A stretch of DNA of 64,000 bases. It comes from Sycon ciliatum (lineage: Eukaryota; Porifera; Calcarea; Leucosolenida; Sycettidae). The notes under the pieces are model-generated. The model made no database searches, was not told where the DNA came from, and saw only the letters and a program-made list of their open reading frames with translations. Below are positions 1 through 10,638 of this stretch, piece by piece; within the stretch, counting starts at the first letter, position 1, and every line of letters begins with the position of its first letter. The stretch lies in NCBI RefSeq assembly GCF_964019385.1, contig NC_088654.1, positions 19,336,543-19,400,542 of the forward strand. The letters are read 5' to 3'. A program made the translations under genes and the position numbers.

Positions 1-555
1 ACAGTACAAGCGTGCAAAGAGAGAAACACAAAAGAAAAATAAGCAGGCACAGCAATGGCGAAAGTCAATGGGGTTGGTGTGCCATAAATGTAGTGAGTGT
101 GTCGGCGAAAGTGCTGCAAGAGGGATTGTTTGAATTCGGGCAGACAGGTTATAGTTTTCTTCCCGTAGCACGTGAAACTCCCTTTCCCTTCCGAAACCCA
201 AGTCCTCCTTTCTACTTCACTCTCCCCTTTTCACTGCGTACTCTGCGTGGCTGGCACTTCCCCAAGAAGCTAAGGATCTTTCTTCCCTCCGCCTTTTTAA
301 GAGCCTTGTCGCGCCTTGACTTTGATTTTGTGTTTCTCATTTTGTTGCAATCACTACTTATCCATGCCGGTTCTTTTTTTTTTCTCCTCCCCTTCTCCCT
401 TCCTTGCCGTGGTTGGCTAACACCCTCTCTCTTTGTATTGGCCGGTGTTCTCACTGTGCTATGAGATGCTGTAATAAATAAATAAATAAAATAGAAGTGA
501 GAGATGGCGGTAAACAATTCCACAGCATGGTGGCTTTGTGGGAAAAATAGAGAGG
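1..555. other. Unannotated stretch, no gene recognised
   Basis: I see no convincing coding similarity here. Open frames on both strands lack recognisable motifs. A short AAAT-type simple repeat lies near 472-491. The stretch is probably intergenic, or an upstream intron of the FTCD gene. Confidence 0.5.
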
Positions 556-559
556 AAAT

Positions 560-800
560 ATGTACGCCGTGATAGTGCAAGACAAGGACGAGGTTGAGGT
601 TATAAAGTACAGGGGTCGTGGCACAACCCTGTCTTAAACCATCCTGAACCCGAAAGCAGTCAGTGACATCACTACCCACTCCACCCGTCGTCGCCATCAT
701 GTCATTGTCGTGGAAGGACGGGATGAACTGCACCATTGTATCCACTATCCAGTGCAGCAAGGGTCGACAGGGCACGCCACACGGCATCTATCTGAACCGA
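560..800 (-). pseudogene. Non-LTR retrotransposon reverse transcriptase fragment
   Basis: Read on the minus strand, this stretch contains the motif FRVQDGLRQGCATTPVLYNL. It matches the RT core block typical of animal LINEs (R-x-G-[LV]-[KR]-Q-G-C-x-x-[ST]-P-x-L-[FY]-N-L). It is preceded by a block resembling the region where LINE RTs read SFHDGM. The frame decays on both sides, and there are no ends, endonuclease or ORF1, so this is a dead fragment. The G-L-R-Q-G-C type motif resembles the RT of RTE/CRE-like or jockey-like LINEs; I cannot place the clade. Confidence 0.6.
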
Positions 801-1556
801 GTCGCATGCCGTATGCCTGGCTCACACAAGGCCGATTTTTCCGCCGACGCTCCGACACCGACTCTGACAAGAAATCGACCGGCTGTGTCGGACAGACACG
901 GACTACCTCTACGCACACAAATTTGTCGGAAACACGTGCGACAACACGGCCCAGACCAGGCCGATCTTGAGGATGTTTTCTTACGATTCGATATCGGCCG
1001 AAGAATCAGGCTAGCGTGGACCACTCATTACGCCGGTCCACACGCATGTGCAGAATACCCGCGTGCGATGTTCACACGCCTTCTCGTCAACCTGACGGAC
1101 CTAAATATCCCATCAGGGCAACCATGTCGAGGCCGAAAGTCACATTGCGATTCAGGCAGCTGTTTTTCTGCTATGGTCCGCAGTCGGTCTTGTGCGATCC
1201 TGCCACACTCTCCCCACCACATCGAGTGGTGCGATGCAACGGCAGTTATTGCAGTTTCCCCGGTCACCCTTCGTAGGACTGGGGACAAGATAGGCATTAC
1301 GCCAGCAGGCTGGAACAGTGGCAAACTCAGACGCACAATTAGGAGAAAGTCTGCAAGGTACTGTAGAAAGGCTAATTTTAGCAGGTGCAAATTTCAAAGT
1401 TTTCTGAATCTGGACCAATTGGCGACGAAATTTTTTAGCGATCCGAGTTTCAGAGTTTAGAAAGAAGGACGATCCGTACTGTTCTCTTCACGCAAAATTT
1501 CGATTGGCGCAGCAAAACGTTAGCGAAAACACTCCTTTCGCTAAAAATCGCTAACA
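801..1556. other. Unannotated stretch
   Basis: Nothing recognisable was found. The open frames on both strands are compositionally biased and match no family I know. AT-rich, inverted-looking sequence near 1420-1555 borders the MITE that follows. Confidence 0.4.
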
Positions 1557-2071
1557 TACAGTCAGACCTCGCTTAACCGCACACATCCGTTTTCCACAAA
1601 AATATCCGGATAGGCGAGGGAACCGGATAATCGAACACACACACTGTGTGTGGGCATAAAAAATTAAAAAAAAAGTAAATTATCGTATCCGTTCCCGAAG
1701 GGAACTCACGACGGCCGCTAACACCCGATAAACCCTAGCGGCAGATGCAACGCCAAACGGTGGGGGTGAGTGGGTAAGTCTCACAACCACTGGCACAAGT
1801 GCCAAAAGCGACCCCATTAGCTGCATCCATGTACCCCTTGTGCCTGGCCACAAGTTCCCAGTTGACTGTGGGTAGCAGCACGGCTGGAAAAACGCTCCCA
1901 GGCAGGACTTGAACCAGGTACCTCTCGTATCTCAATCATGGTCTTTGACCCACCCACTGTGCCTGCCTGGTGTGTGGGCATAGCATTGCTGTAAATCGGT
2001 GACCAACAATTTTCTTCCGGATGGCGAGGGATCCGGATAAACGAGGACCGGATAAGCGAGGTCTGACTGTA
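1557..2071. mobile_element. MITE, mariner/pogo-like, with terminal inverted repeats
   Basis: The left end TACAGTCAGACCTCGCTTA and the right end TAAGCGAGGTCTGACTGTA (2053-2071) are exact inverted repeats. The terminal TA on both sides fits the TA target duplication of the Tc1/mariner superfamily. There is no transposase ORF. Inner subterminal blocks rich in CCGGATA also recur in inverted form. The superfamily assignment rests on the TA ends only. Confidence 0.8.
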
Positions 2072-2589
2072 TCACATATCACCGTCGCTAAAATTACCCG
2101 TTTTACAGTCGCATCGCAGGAGCAGAGAACCGTGAATGAGCAATTATGCGGGTGAGGTACCACACAAGCTAGCAAAAGACAAATGTCGAAGGCCACCGTC
2201 AACACCAGGCAGCGGTAATAAGTTAGGCTGGCAACAAAGTTGTTTACTTCTTGTTGATGCCAATCAGTGAATACTTCGATCTGAAACACAATGCAGACAC
2301 TCAATAGTCAATACTGTCGTAAAGTGCTCAAGCCAGCGCTGTAGCTACTCACCCAATGATGCACAAGTCTTTCCATCCAACTTGAATACTGCATTTCCCC
2401 AATTATAAGTCGCAACCCATTTTCAGGTCTGAGCCAAATTGTTTCAATACGTTCGCATAAGTAAGAAGTCACACTCGATTGTGAGTCGCACCCCCTTCTT
2501 TGTTCTTGAAGTTTAGAGTGTGGAAAGGTGCGGCTCACATTCGGTGACTACTGTACTGCTTGATCAGTCACTGATTTCAGGCCAGTATG
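2072..2589. other. Unannotated stretch between MITE and minisatellite
   Basis: No gene or repeat was recognised, and no open frame shows a known motif. Confidence 0.4.
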
Positions 2590-2946
2590 GCAGGTTTGTT
2601 TATCCCTGATTACACGCCATGCTGGCCTTCCAGTGAAGCGGCAGGTTTGTTCATCCCTGATTACACGCCATGCTGGCCTGCCAGTGAAGCGGCAGGTTTG
2701 TTCATCCCTGATTACACGCCATGCTGGCCTTCCAGTGAAGCGGCAGGTTTGTTCATCCCTGATTATACGCCATGCTGGCCTTCCAGTGAAGCGGCAGGTT
2801 TGTTCATCCCTGATTACACGCCATGCTGGCCTTCCAGTGAAGCGGCAGGTTTGTTCATCCCTGATTACACGCCATGCTGGCCTTCCAGTGAAGCGGCAGG
2901 TTTGTTCATCCCTGATTACACGCCATGCTGGCCTTCCAGTGAAGCG
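2590..2946. repeat. 51-bp minisatellite, seven copies
   Basis: Seven nearly identical head-to-tail copies of a 51-bp unit start around GCAGGTTTGTTCATCC. Because 51 is divisible by three, the array stays open in two + frames and gives 17-residue peptide repeats such as AGLFIPDYTPCWPSSEA. No splice context or known protein supports coding. Copies differ at only a few positions (t/c at about 2766, g/t at about 2681), so the array is young or homogenised. Confidence 0.9.
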
Positions 2947-3236
2947 GTCCAGTCTGGACTAGAGTGCTGGCTACTGAAATCCAACCCCTGAGCGGTGCGC
3001 CAGTTACATCGCAAACACCCAACACGGGATAGTAAACCTAGGAAATAGAGACCGCTAGAATGTGAACACATGGCTCAATGGTCGGATTTCAGCTGCCAGC
3101 GCTGTATGTACGCTGTTTGTTGGATCCAGTTTTCCTTGGCGGTGTGTACAGCATGGCAAGCTGCATCCTGAGCCTCTGTGAAAACATGCTTGTGGGCTAT
3201 GGAGTCAAGACACCATCCATTGATGTTGTTCTCTCT

Positions 3237-3470
<234 letters not shown>

Positions 3471-3506
3471 ACCATGTGTCTCCGTGTGTGTGTGTCTGTC
3501 CTTCAG

Positions 3507-3607
3507 GACTGTGTACACGTTTGTCGGTGGACCGGAGGATGTTGTAGAAGCAGCACTGCATGCTTGTAGAGTTGCTCACCAGCTGATTGATATGAGCGGG
3601 CACAAAG
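3507..3607 (+). CDS. FTCD: FTCD exon a (formiminotransferase N-terminal subdomain)
   Basis: FTCD is a bifunctional enzyme of histidine breakdown. It moves the formimino group of formiminoglutamate onto tetrahydrofolate, then deaminates the product cyclically. This exon reads [20 protein letters not shown], then [14 protein letters not shown], matching the region around residues 45-78 of animal FTCD (TVYTFVGPPE..V.EGALNAARVA..LIDMS.HKG). The acceptor is cttcag at 3501-3506, and the first base completes an Arg codon begun in the previous exon. The donor is aaag^gttggt, splitting the final Gly codon. The preceding exon, expected to carry VECVPNFSEG, is not found in the window and probably lies upstream. 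Confidence 0.93.
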
Positions 3608-5046
3608 GTTGGTACCGTAGTGATCCACCGTTGAGCCCATTCGCTTATAAGGCCCTCTACAGTTCTCTTTTTCCACTTAATCCTCCCTACCCGATCCCCC
3701 TTTGGTGCGTCCATGAAGCTATAAAGCGGAGACCTCTGGTCGGCTGAGCTTAATGAGGCCCACCACCACACTCCATTATTCACCCCAGTGTCTGGAGATA
3801 TGTGGACTTTGTAAAAAAAGAAGAAAAAAACAGACTACGTACATACAACATCCTGTACAAAATCATATAAAACCTAAAAGGCAACATTTTTTTAAGCCTG
3901 CATGCAGACTACGTTTTACACGCAGCACCCAGGTAACCTCTGACCCTGCGCTATTGCGCAAGGGGTGCGTGAAAGCAGCAAGCAGTCGTAAAAAGTCGTT
4001 CAAATACGTGTCACTACGGTCCGCCCAAGGGCCGAGGGCTGCAGGCAAGGGCAAGATTCAAGGGCCGAGGGCTGCAGGCAAGGGCAAGATTCAGCCATCA
4101 CGACAGACAGACAGAGCGTGCTTGATTTGATTTCTTACTGCACGAAGCAACATATTAGGAAAGGTGGTAGGTTGAAAGGTCGACTTATTCCCCCAAAATG
4201 ACGTAAATCGGTCCTGATGGCCTGATTATGCCCGCGATGGGGAGCTAGCGCCTATTGGCCATGGCACGCATGTACAGCCTGTGGCTGGGGAGCTACCGCC
4301 TACTGGCAATGGCAAGCATGTATAGCCATGGCATGCATATACAGCCATGGCATGCATATACAGCCCTGTGGCTAGGGAGTTTGGTTTAGCCGGCAATGTC
4401 AGTAAGACACGATTTTAACCCTTTATGGACCAATTAAATTAGCGTATAAATGCGGCATTCGATCGGCGTGCATCTCAGCCGTGGATTAAACGAAAAAACC
4501 GAAAAGCGATGAAGACCGCCCGATGCAGTAGTACTGTACATCTATATCCACTCATGGTCGTCAAGTCTTTTTGTTCCACTGAACCAACATTTTCTTGAGT
4601 GCAGTGACGCCTTAGAACGTGAATAAAGGAGTCGCGATATTTTCGGCTGTTGTTTCCAGAGTAAGTCACATTATCCAGTTTAGGTACAGTCGAACCTCGT
4701 TAGGACGAACACCAAGGGACCGATGGTATTTGTTTGTAATAATGGGAGTTCTCCTTATCCATATTTTATACCCAGTGAATACACAGTGATTTATCCAATA
4801 GACCTAAGAACACTAATTCTTCTAAAGCGAAAGTTTGTGTTGTTAGTGTTCTTCTTAACCAGGTTTCACTGTATTAACTCTGAGTAGCTGTGGTGTGTAG
4901 CAATCACTGGCTGGCTATCGTGTTGTCATGCTTTTTGGCGTCGAGGTGGCTTTAAAGCTGTCGGCTGCTACTGCTGATGTGTTGCAGCAGCTCTGAGTGA
5001 CCCCGTGTTCGTTGTGCTTCTGTGACTCCGTATCGGCCTTGTCAAG
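3608..5046 (+). other. FTCD intron with short tandem repeats
   Basis: This intron links the 3507 and 5047 exons. It holds a two-copy 33-bp repeat (about 4022-4092, CCGAGGGCTGCAGGCAAGGG type). A cluster of diverged repeats built on GGCATGCATATACAGCC lies at about 4240-4380, and a mariner-like MITE at 4685-4873. No other gene is seen. Confidence 0.7.
4685..4873. mobile_element. MITE, mariner-like, 189 bp
   Basis: The left end TACAGTCGAACCTCGTTAGG and the right end, which reads TACAGTGAAACCTGGTTAAG on the other strand, are imperfect inverted repeats bounded by TA. The element is non-coding and sits wholly inside an FTCD intron. Its end sequence resembles the 1557-2071 MITE (TACAGT..ACCTCG), which suggests a shared transposase. 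Confidence 0.7.
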
Positions 5047-5189
5047 GCGAACACCCACGGCTGGGAGCGCTGGACGTTTGTCCATTCATCCCGGTTGCCA
5101 ACGCCTGTATGGCGGATGCGGTCAGGTGCGCCAACGAGTTTGCCAGGCGGCTGGCTGCGGACTTGCACGTACCAGTGTACTTGTACCAG
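5047..5189 (+). CDS. FTCD: FTCD exon b (catalytic His motif)
   Basis: After the split Gly codon, this exon reads EHPRLGALDVCPFIPVANAC, then MADAVRCANEFARRLAADLH, then VPVYLYQ. It aligns with EHPRMGALDVCPFIPV...[23 protein letters not shown] of animal FTCD. The HPR-x-GALD block holds the His proposed as catalytic in the formiminotransferase domain, and it is intact. The acceptor is gtcaag, ending at 5046; the donor is tac cag^gtaagt, a consensus site. It joins in frame to both neighbouring exons, which strongly supports a real gene rather than a processed copy. Confidence 0.95.
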
Positions 5190-5233
5190 GTAAGTGTGTT
5201 TGTGAACGCCGCAGCACTACGTGTTACTCCTGC

Positions 5234-6442
5234 TAGGGCTAAGCAATATATGTACTTCAGCAGTGAGCTAGGGCTGAGCAATACTTCAGGTAGGGCTGAA
5301 CAATACTTCAGTCAGGGCTGAGCAATACTTCAGCTAGGGCTGAACAATACTTCAGCTAGGGCTGAGCAATACTTCAGCTAGGGCTGAACAATACTTCAGT
5401 CAGGGCTGAGCAATACTTCAGCTAGGGCTGAGCAATACTTCAGTCAGGGCTGAACAATACTTCAGTCAGGGCTGAGCAATGCTTCAGCTAGGGCTGAACA
5501 ATACTTCAGCTAGGGCTCAGCAATACTTCAGTCAGGGCTGAGCAATACTTCAGTCAGGGCTGAGCAATACTTCAGTCAGGGCTGAGCAATACTTCAGCCA
5601 GGGCTGAGCAATACTTCAGTCAGGGCTGAGCAATACTTCAGCTAGGGCTGAGCAATACTTCAGTCAGGGCTGAGCAATACTTCAGTCAGGGCTGAGCAAT
5701 ACTTCAGCTAGGGCTGAGCAATATTTCAGTCAGGGCTGAGCAATACTTCAGCCAGGGCTGAGCAATACTTCAGTCAGGGCTGAGCAATACTTTAGCTAGG
5801 GCTGAGCAATACTTCAGTCAGGGCTGAACAATACTTCAGCTAGGGCTGAACAATACTTCAGCTAGGGCTGAGCAATACTTCAGTCAGGCCTGAGCAGTAC
5901 TTCAGTCAGGGCTGAGCAATACTTCAGTCGGGGCTGAGCAATACTTCAGTCGGGGCTGAGCAATACTTCAGCTAGGGCTGAGCAATACTTCAGCTGGGGC
6001 TGAACAATACTTCAGCTAGGGCTCAGCAATACTTCAGTCAGGCCTGAGCAGTACTTCAGTCAGGGCTGAGCAATACTTCAGTCGGGGCTGAGCAATACTT
6101 CAGTCAGGGCTGAGCAATACTTCAGTCAGGGCTGAGCAATACTTCAGCTAGGGCTCAGCAATACTTCAGCTAGGGCTGAGCAATACTTCAGCTAGGGCTG
6201 AGCAATACTTCAGCTAAGGCTGAGCAATACTTCACCTAGGGCTGAGCAATACTTCAGCTAGGGCTGAGCAATACTTCACCTAGGGCTGAGCAATACTTCA
6301 GCTAGGGCTGAGCAATGCTTCAGCTAGGGCTGAGCAATACTTCAGCCAGGGCTGAGCAATGCGTCAGCCGGGGCTGAGCAATGCTTCAGCTAGGGCTGAG
6401 CAATACTTCAGTTAGGGCTGAGCAATACTTCAGCTAGGGCTG
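5234..6442. repeat. 22-bp satellite array of about 55 units
   Basis: A head-to-tail array of the 22-bp unit GGGCTGAGCAATACTTCAGC/T runs for about 1.2 kb between FTCD exons b and c. Units vary at a few fixed places (gag/gaac, ctag/tcag/cggg), giving mixed subtypes rather than blocks. It is not a CRISPR array: there are no unique spacers and the host is eukaryotic. Confidence 0.97.
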
Positions 6443-6574
6443 CGCTGAACATGAGATTGTCCATAACAAACTTTCTTTAGTAGAATAACGAACAAATTTG
6501 CGAACACGGTCTTCGACAATTTGCATTATTTAACCCGAGACACGGAACCGTGTGTAATGAGTCATGAGTAAGAT

Positions 6575-6858
6575 CAAGAGTACATAACCCCCAGAGTGTG
6601 CAACGCCTGATCCAGCTCTGCATAGGGTCTTGGTCGAGCGGAATCGGATCTTCTGATGTCATGTGTACACTCCACACCAGCGCAAGGCCGGTCTCGAGGC
6701 AGGGTACCATTGTTTTTGATCCGAGAGTACCCGCGACTTCCCGGGTTCCCCTCAGATGTGTACGGTATTATGACGCAAAGATCCGATTCCGCTCGACCAA
6801 GACCCTATGCAGAGCTGGATCAGGCGTTGCACACTCTGGGGGGGGTTATGTACTCTTG
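6575..6858. mobile_element. MITE/fold-back element with about 80-bp inverted arms
   Basis: The arm 6575-6652 is repeated in reverse complement at 6778-6858, separated by about 125 bp of unrelated sequence. The ends read CAAGAGTACATAACCCCC and its complement. There is no coding capacity. The right arm has gained extra G residues in the homopolymer. It lies inside an FTCD intron, just before poly-C (6881-6899) and poly-G (6927-6944) tracts. Confidence 0.85.
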
Positions 6859-7029
6859 GTAAGATCAACTACCCCCCCCCCCCCCCCCCTTTCGCTGACA
6901 GGATACTGTTTTCGTGTGTGTGTGTGGGGGGGGGGGGGGGGGGGTGCGTGTGTGGGCTCTGTGTGGGCTCACAGGATGCTGTAACTTATTTCACGTATGT
7001 GTGTGTGTGTGCTATGTGTTGTCTGGCAG

Positions 7030-7107
7030 GATGCTGCAGTGAAAGGCCCTCACCGTGTCTCGCTGCCATCAATCCGGGCTGGGGAATATGAAGGTCTTGC
7101 TGCCAAG
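7030..7107 (+). CDS. FTCD: FTCD exon c
   Basis: The exon reads DAAVKGPHRVSLPSIRAGEY, then EGLAAK, matching the FTCD region [25 protein letters not shown]. The IRAGEYE block is diagnostic. The acceptor is gtctggcag, ending at 7029; the donor is aag^gtaagt, full consensus. Both junctions fall between codons, in frame with exon b (...YLYQ) and exon d (IKLADW...). Confidence 0.95.
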
Positions 7108-7509
7108 GTAAGTTGGAATGGTGCAGTTGCCATCCATTGCCGTACCGTTGCACCTATGAGAGACCTGTTGCTATTCATGTCGCCAAGAGCACAGAACTGG
7201 CCAGAGTTGTTGCAGCTGGTGAGTAGCTGCTGCAACTCTTTTTTTCGGAATGACGTCGTTTTCATGGTGTAGCCAGCTCCATGCATTCATTGATTTGGAG
7301 ATTGCTTTCACACCCTGCTGTTATGGCGTGGTCCATCATGTCTTATTGTATTTGGCCTTCGGAGTAGGCTTTGCGTCTTAGTGTTCAGTTGAGTATTTGT
7401 TCCATCTTTTCAACTCCAATCGATCGACAATTTTGTTGCTGATTCCGCAAAAAACAAGAACCCTGACATGTACATGCATTTGGAGGTGCAAAGTTTAGCT
7501 ATGCTGCTT

Positions 7510-7528
7510 GTGTATACGTGTGTGTGTG

Positions 7529-7579
<51 letters not shown>

Positions 7580-7872
7580 GTGTGTGCATGCGTGTGTGCA
7601 TGCGTGTGTGTGTGCTTGTGTGTATACGTGTGTGTGCTTGTGTGTGTGGTTATGTGCGTGTGTGTGTGTGTTTGAAAAAGGATTAAACCCGACATAAATT
7701 ACTGCTTTCATCACTCTCAACATTGCATGTGAACCATGGCAATCCTTCGCATGTTATAACATGCCTCACACGGACGCACACACACACATGCGCACACACA
7801 CACGCGTGCGCGCGCACACACACACACAAAACACACCCACGCACACACACACACACACACGCACTCACACAC
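7510..7872. repeat. (TG)n then (CA)n microsatellites
   Basis: Interrupted TG repeats (about 7516-7670) and CA repeats (about 7776-7872) flank 100 bp of ordinary sequence in an FTCD intron. As TG followed by CA they form a loose inverted pair able to fold. The long frames across them are compositional. Confidence 0.9.
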
Positions 7873-8090
7873 TTCTATGGAGCGAGTTCCTACACGATAG
7901 CATACACATTCTGTCCGCTGAATTGGTACCGTTGAAGCACAGGTCCCGCAGGTCCGAAAATTCTGGAGACAGCGGATTTGAGTTCCTGCTTTCAATTGCG
8001 CTGCATTCTTTTACAAAGCAATGAATAAAGCAATTAAAGCCGACATAATACGATGATGAATGAAGCTGAAGACACCACTGCAGCTGTACT

Positions 8091-8242
8091 TATGGTTGAT
8101 AAATATGGTGGTAAAGACACACCTGGCAATATGGCGGTAAACACTGTGCCAGAACTTTGCAGCCTAGAGAGCGTGTGTGGGCAGGCGTGTGTTTACCGCC
8201 ATATTGCCAGGTGTGTCTTTACCACCATATTTATCAACCATA
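8091..8242. repeat. Perfect 54-bp inverted repeat with 44-bp loop
   Basis: Positions 8091-8144 and 8189-8242 are exact reverse complements, with outer ends TATGGTTGATAAATATGG and its complement. The loop is 44 bp. There is no coding content. It is followed by a poly-T run (about 8249-8273). It may be a very short fold-back transposon or a hairpin formed by template switching; no clear target duplication is visible. Confidence 0.92.
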
Positions 8243-8274
<32 letters not shown>

Positions 8275-8575
8275 CTTTCTTTCATATCTGGCTTGCAAGT
8301 GTTGAGTTTCGGAGAGAAAAGAGCAGTACGAGGCATGTGGCCTCAAATGTCCTAACATAATACCATGATGGACTAATAAAATAATAAAAATATATTATGT
8401 GAAGTCGAATTCAGAAATGTTTCTCTTCGATGGTCATCAGTGACCCTACATAGAATAATGTACATGTATATGAGAAAACAAACCAAAAAAATTGTTTTAG
8501 TCATTGCTTTGCTGAAACTCCTTTCTCCGAAACGGCTCTTTGCATTCTTTTATTATTTTGCTTTTCCCAATGCAG

Positions 8576-8755
8576 ATCAAGCTGGCTGACTGGGTTCCAG
8601 ACTACGGCCCCGCTGAGTTTGTGCCAAGCTGGGGTGCCACAGTGTGCGGTGCTCGGCCATTTCTTATCGCCTACAATGTCAACATGCTCTCGACCAAAGA
8701 GCAGGCACACCGCGTGGCCTTGGATATACGCGAGCAGGGGCGTTCAAAGGATGAG
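8576..8755 (+). CDS. FTCD: FTCD exon d (start of C-terminal FT subdomain)
   Basis: This 60-residue exon reads [20 protein letters not shown], then [20 protein letters not shown], then [20 protein letters not shown]. It is colinear with [60 protein letters not shown]. The NxNLLxTKEQAHRIA block is highly conserved across the family. The acceptor is caatgcag at 8568-8575, and the donor is gatgag^gtatgc. The last 23 bases and the donor belong to a 43-bp unit repeated five times downstream. Confidence 0.96.
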
Positions 8756-8948
8756 GTATGCTGTACGCGCTGCTTAGCAGGGTTGTTCAAGGGATGAGGT
8801 ATGCTGTACGCGCTGCTTAGCAGGGGCATTCAAGGGATGAGGCATGCTGTACGGGCTGCTTAGCAGGGGCATTCAAGGGATGAGGTATGTTGTACACGCT
8901 GCTTAGCAGGGGCGTTCAAGGGATGAGGTATGTTGTACACGCTGCTTT
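8733..8948 (+). repeat. Five-copy 43-bp tandem repeat spanning an exon end and splice donor
   Basis: The 3' end of FTCD exon d plus its donor is duplicated head to tail in 43-bp steps. Copies of GATGAG^GT(A/G)TG end at 8755, 8798, 8841 (here GC instead of GT), 8884 and 8927. Since 43 is not a multiple of three, and an in-frame stop occurs at 8795-8797 on read-through, only the first donor preserves the reading frame. Confidence 0.93.
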
Positions 8949-9689
8949 TGTCCCTGCCATCCATTATTATTGCCGGAGGCAGGATTTTTCTTTGTTATCC
9001 ACACGGTCTGTTTACCGCGGCAGTCTCTAAGGACTTCCCGTACACATCGTCAAGCGTAGATAAGCTCCCAAGAGTGTTTACTAGTAACACCGTGAAAACT
9101 TACGTCACCTGTTTCAAGTACGATTTGTACGGCATGCAACGAAGGTTAGCATGCGCTATCCGACTATCTGCCATGACCATGCTGGGGAGTTGGATAAAGC
9201 GGAGTAAATTTCTGTCAAGGAGAGCTATTTTGGTATTTGTATTACTCAGCTGCTCGCTCAAATCGGTTTAGAAACATGCAACGGAAACACTATACCACGT
9301 GATGTGTGTTTTCACCATCGGCGAACCCCATAGGCAGGGTATCAGGAGCTGCACACTTTTGGTAGCTTATACTCTTGACATTGTCCCAAACAACGTAATA
9401 GTTGATAGTTTTTAGTTGATCGTTGGTAGTTTAACAAGTCTAAGCTCAGAACATATATTATGTAAGACTTTGCAGGCACAAAGTTCAATGACCCCTGACA
9501 TTACACCCCCAATGTTTCATTTCTCCAGAACAGAAGAGAGAATGAGGGTTTAGGTTACGCTTCAATGGTTTTTTTTCTCTTTAATTAATGAATCGTTAAA
9601 CTTTGCTCCTCGTGAGAGATTCTACTCGTACGGTAAGGACTCTTTGGCACTGGGCCTCATTCATAATCTAAATAACAGAGATTATCCCC
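8949..9689. other. FTCD intron, unannotated part
   Basis: This is intronic sequence between exon d and the 22-bp minisatellite. I recognise no coding motif or mobile element. Confidence 0.5.
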
Positions 9690-9945
9690 TCAAGTGTGCT
9701 ATGTAGCTTTCGTCAATGTGCTATGTAGCTTTCGTCAGTGTGCTATGTAGCTTTCGTCAGTGTGCTATGTAGCTTTCGTCAGTGTGCTATGTAGCTTTCG
9801 TCAGTGTGCTATGTAGCTTTCGTCAGTGTGCTATGTAGCTTTCGTCAGTGTGCTATGTAGCTTTCGTCAGTGTGCTATGTAGCTTTCGTCAGTGTGCTAT
9901 GTAGCTTTCGTCAGTGTGCTATGTAGCCTTGGTCAGTGGAAACCA
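9690..9945. repeat. 22-bp minisatellite, about 11 copies
   Basis: The unit GTGCTATGTAGCTTTCGTCA plus GT is repeated about eleven times almost without change; only the first and last copies diverge. It is unrelated in sequence to the 22-bp satellite at 5234-6442 despite the equal period. It lies in the intron between FTCD exons d and e. Confidence 0.95.
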
Positions 9946-10224
9946 ATACCTACATGTACATGTAAATGCTTGAGTAGAGAACTGGATACCCAATGCCTGT
10001 GTGTGTGTGTGTGTGTCTGCTCCAGCGCCGGGTGAGCCGGGTAATCCACCCGGTTGGGCGGCGCTTGAACCCGGTTGAAAATATAGTACCGGGTCACCTG
10101 TGACCCGGTTGGTACTTTACACTTTCGAACTTTGAAAGGACTGACTACATGGCTTGTATGTGTCAGACTCCAGTACTTCTTCTTCTTTCGTAATTTTCTA
10201 ATTCCTGTCCTCTCTTTTCTAAAT

Positions 10225-10305
10225 GCGGCTTATCCATTCGCCTTTATATCATTGGGCCTAGTTCCCGTTTATTGTCCGAATTAAAATAAACCAACCAACC
10301 AGTTG
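10225..10305 (+). mobile_element. 3' tail of an L2/CR1-like LINE or derived SINE
   Basis: The sequence around CATTGGGCCTAGTTCCCG, followed by GAATTAAAATAAACC and a short CCAA-type repeat, resembles the 3' tails of the LINEs at 26005-26070 and 51615-51680. Those read CATT-GGGC/ACC, then CCGTTTGG, CGAATTCAAATAAA and an ACA repeat. No coding part is attached, so this is a 5'-truncated copy or a SINE sharing the tail. Confidence 0.5.
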
Positions 10306-10430
10306 AAGCATGTGACTCGGCTGGTGAGACAGCGCCAGGTACATGTGTACCCGGCTCCGACCCGGTTGAAATGGTTGCGCCAGGTACACGTGTACCCGGC
10401 TGTCCTACAATCCTAGAGCAGACACTGTGT

Positions 10431-10458
10431 GTGTGCGTGCGCGTGCGTGCGTGTGTGT

Positions 10459-10528
<70 letters not shown>
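10431..10528. repeat. (TG)n microsatellite
   Basis: About 100 bp of TG dinucleotides with GC interruptions, 110 bp before the 10639 acceptor of FTCD exon e. Confidence 0.95.
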
Positions 10529-10530
<2 letters not shown>

Positions 10531-10638
10531 ATTCATATGATGTATGCGTGTTTGTGTGCGCGCGTATGTACATGCGTATGATGCGTGTATGTGTTTGTAT
10601 GTGTGTGTATGTGTATGTTTCTGTCCGCCGGTGTGCAG

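Noticed and set aside
12-464. 150-residue frame near the window start
   Set aside because: Low-complexity hydrophobic composition from a pyrimidine-rich stretch; no similarity recognised.
663-1460. 265-residue plus-strand frame
   Set aside because: No motif; overlaps a minus-strand RT fragment and has several equally long competing frames.
2587-2991. Repetitive protein of 134 residues (AGLFIPDYTPCWPSSEA repeats)
   Set aside because: A 51-bp minisatellite stays open in more than one frame by arithmetic; no splice or domain evidence.
5234-6442. CRISPR-like array
   Set aside because: The 22-bp units are contiguous with no unique spacers, and the genome is eukaryotic.
7410-7995. Cys-Val and Thr-His repeat frames at TG/CA tracts (also 10244-10685 and 10884-11431)
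   Set aside because: Microsatellite translations without coding context.
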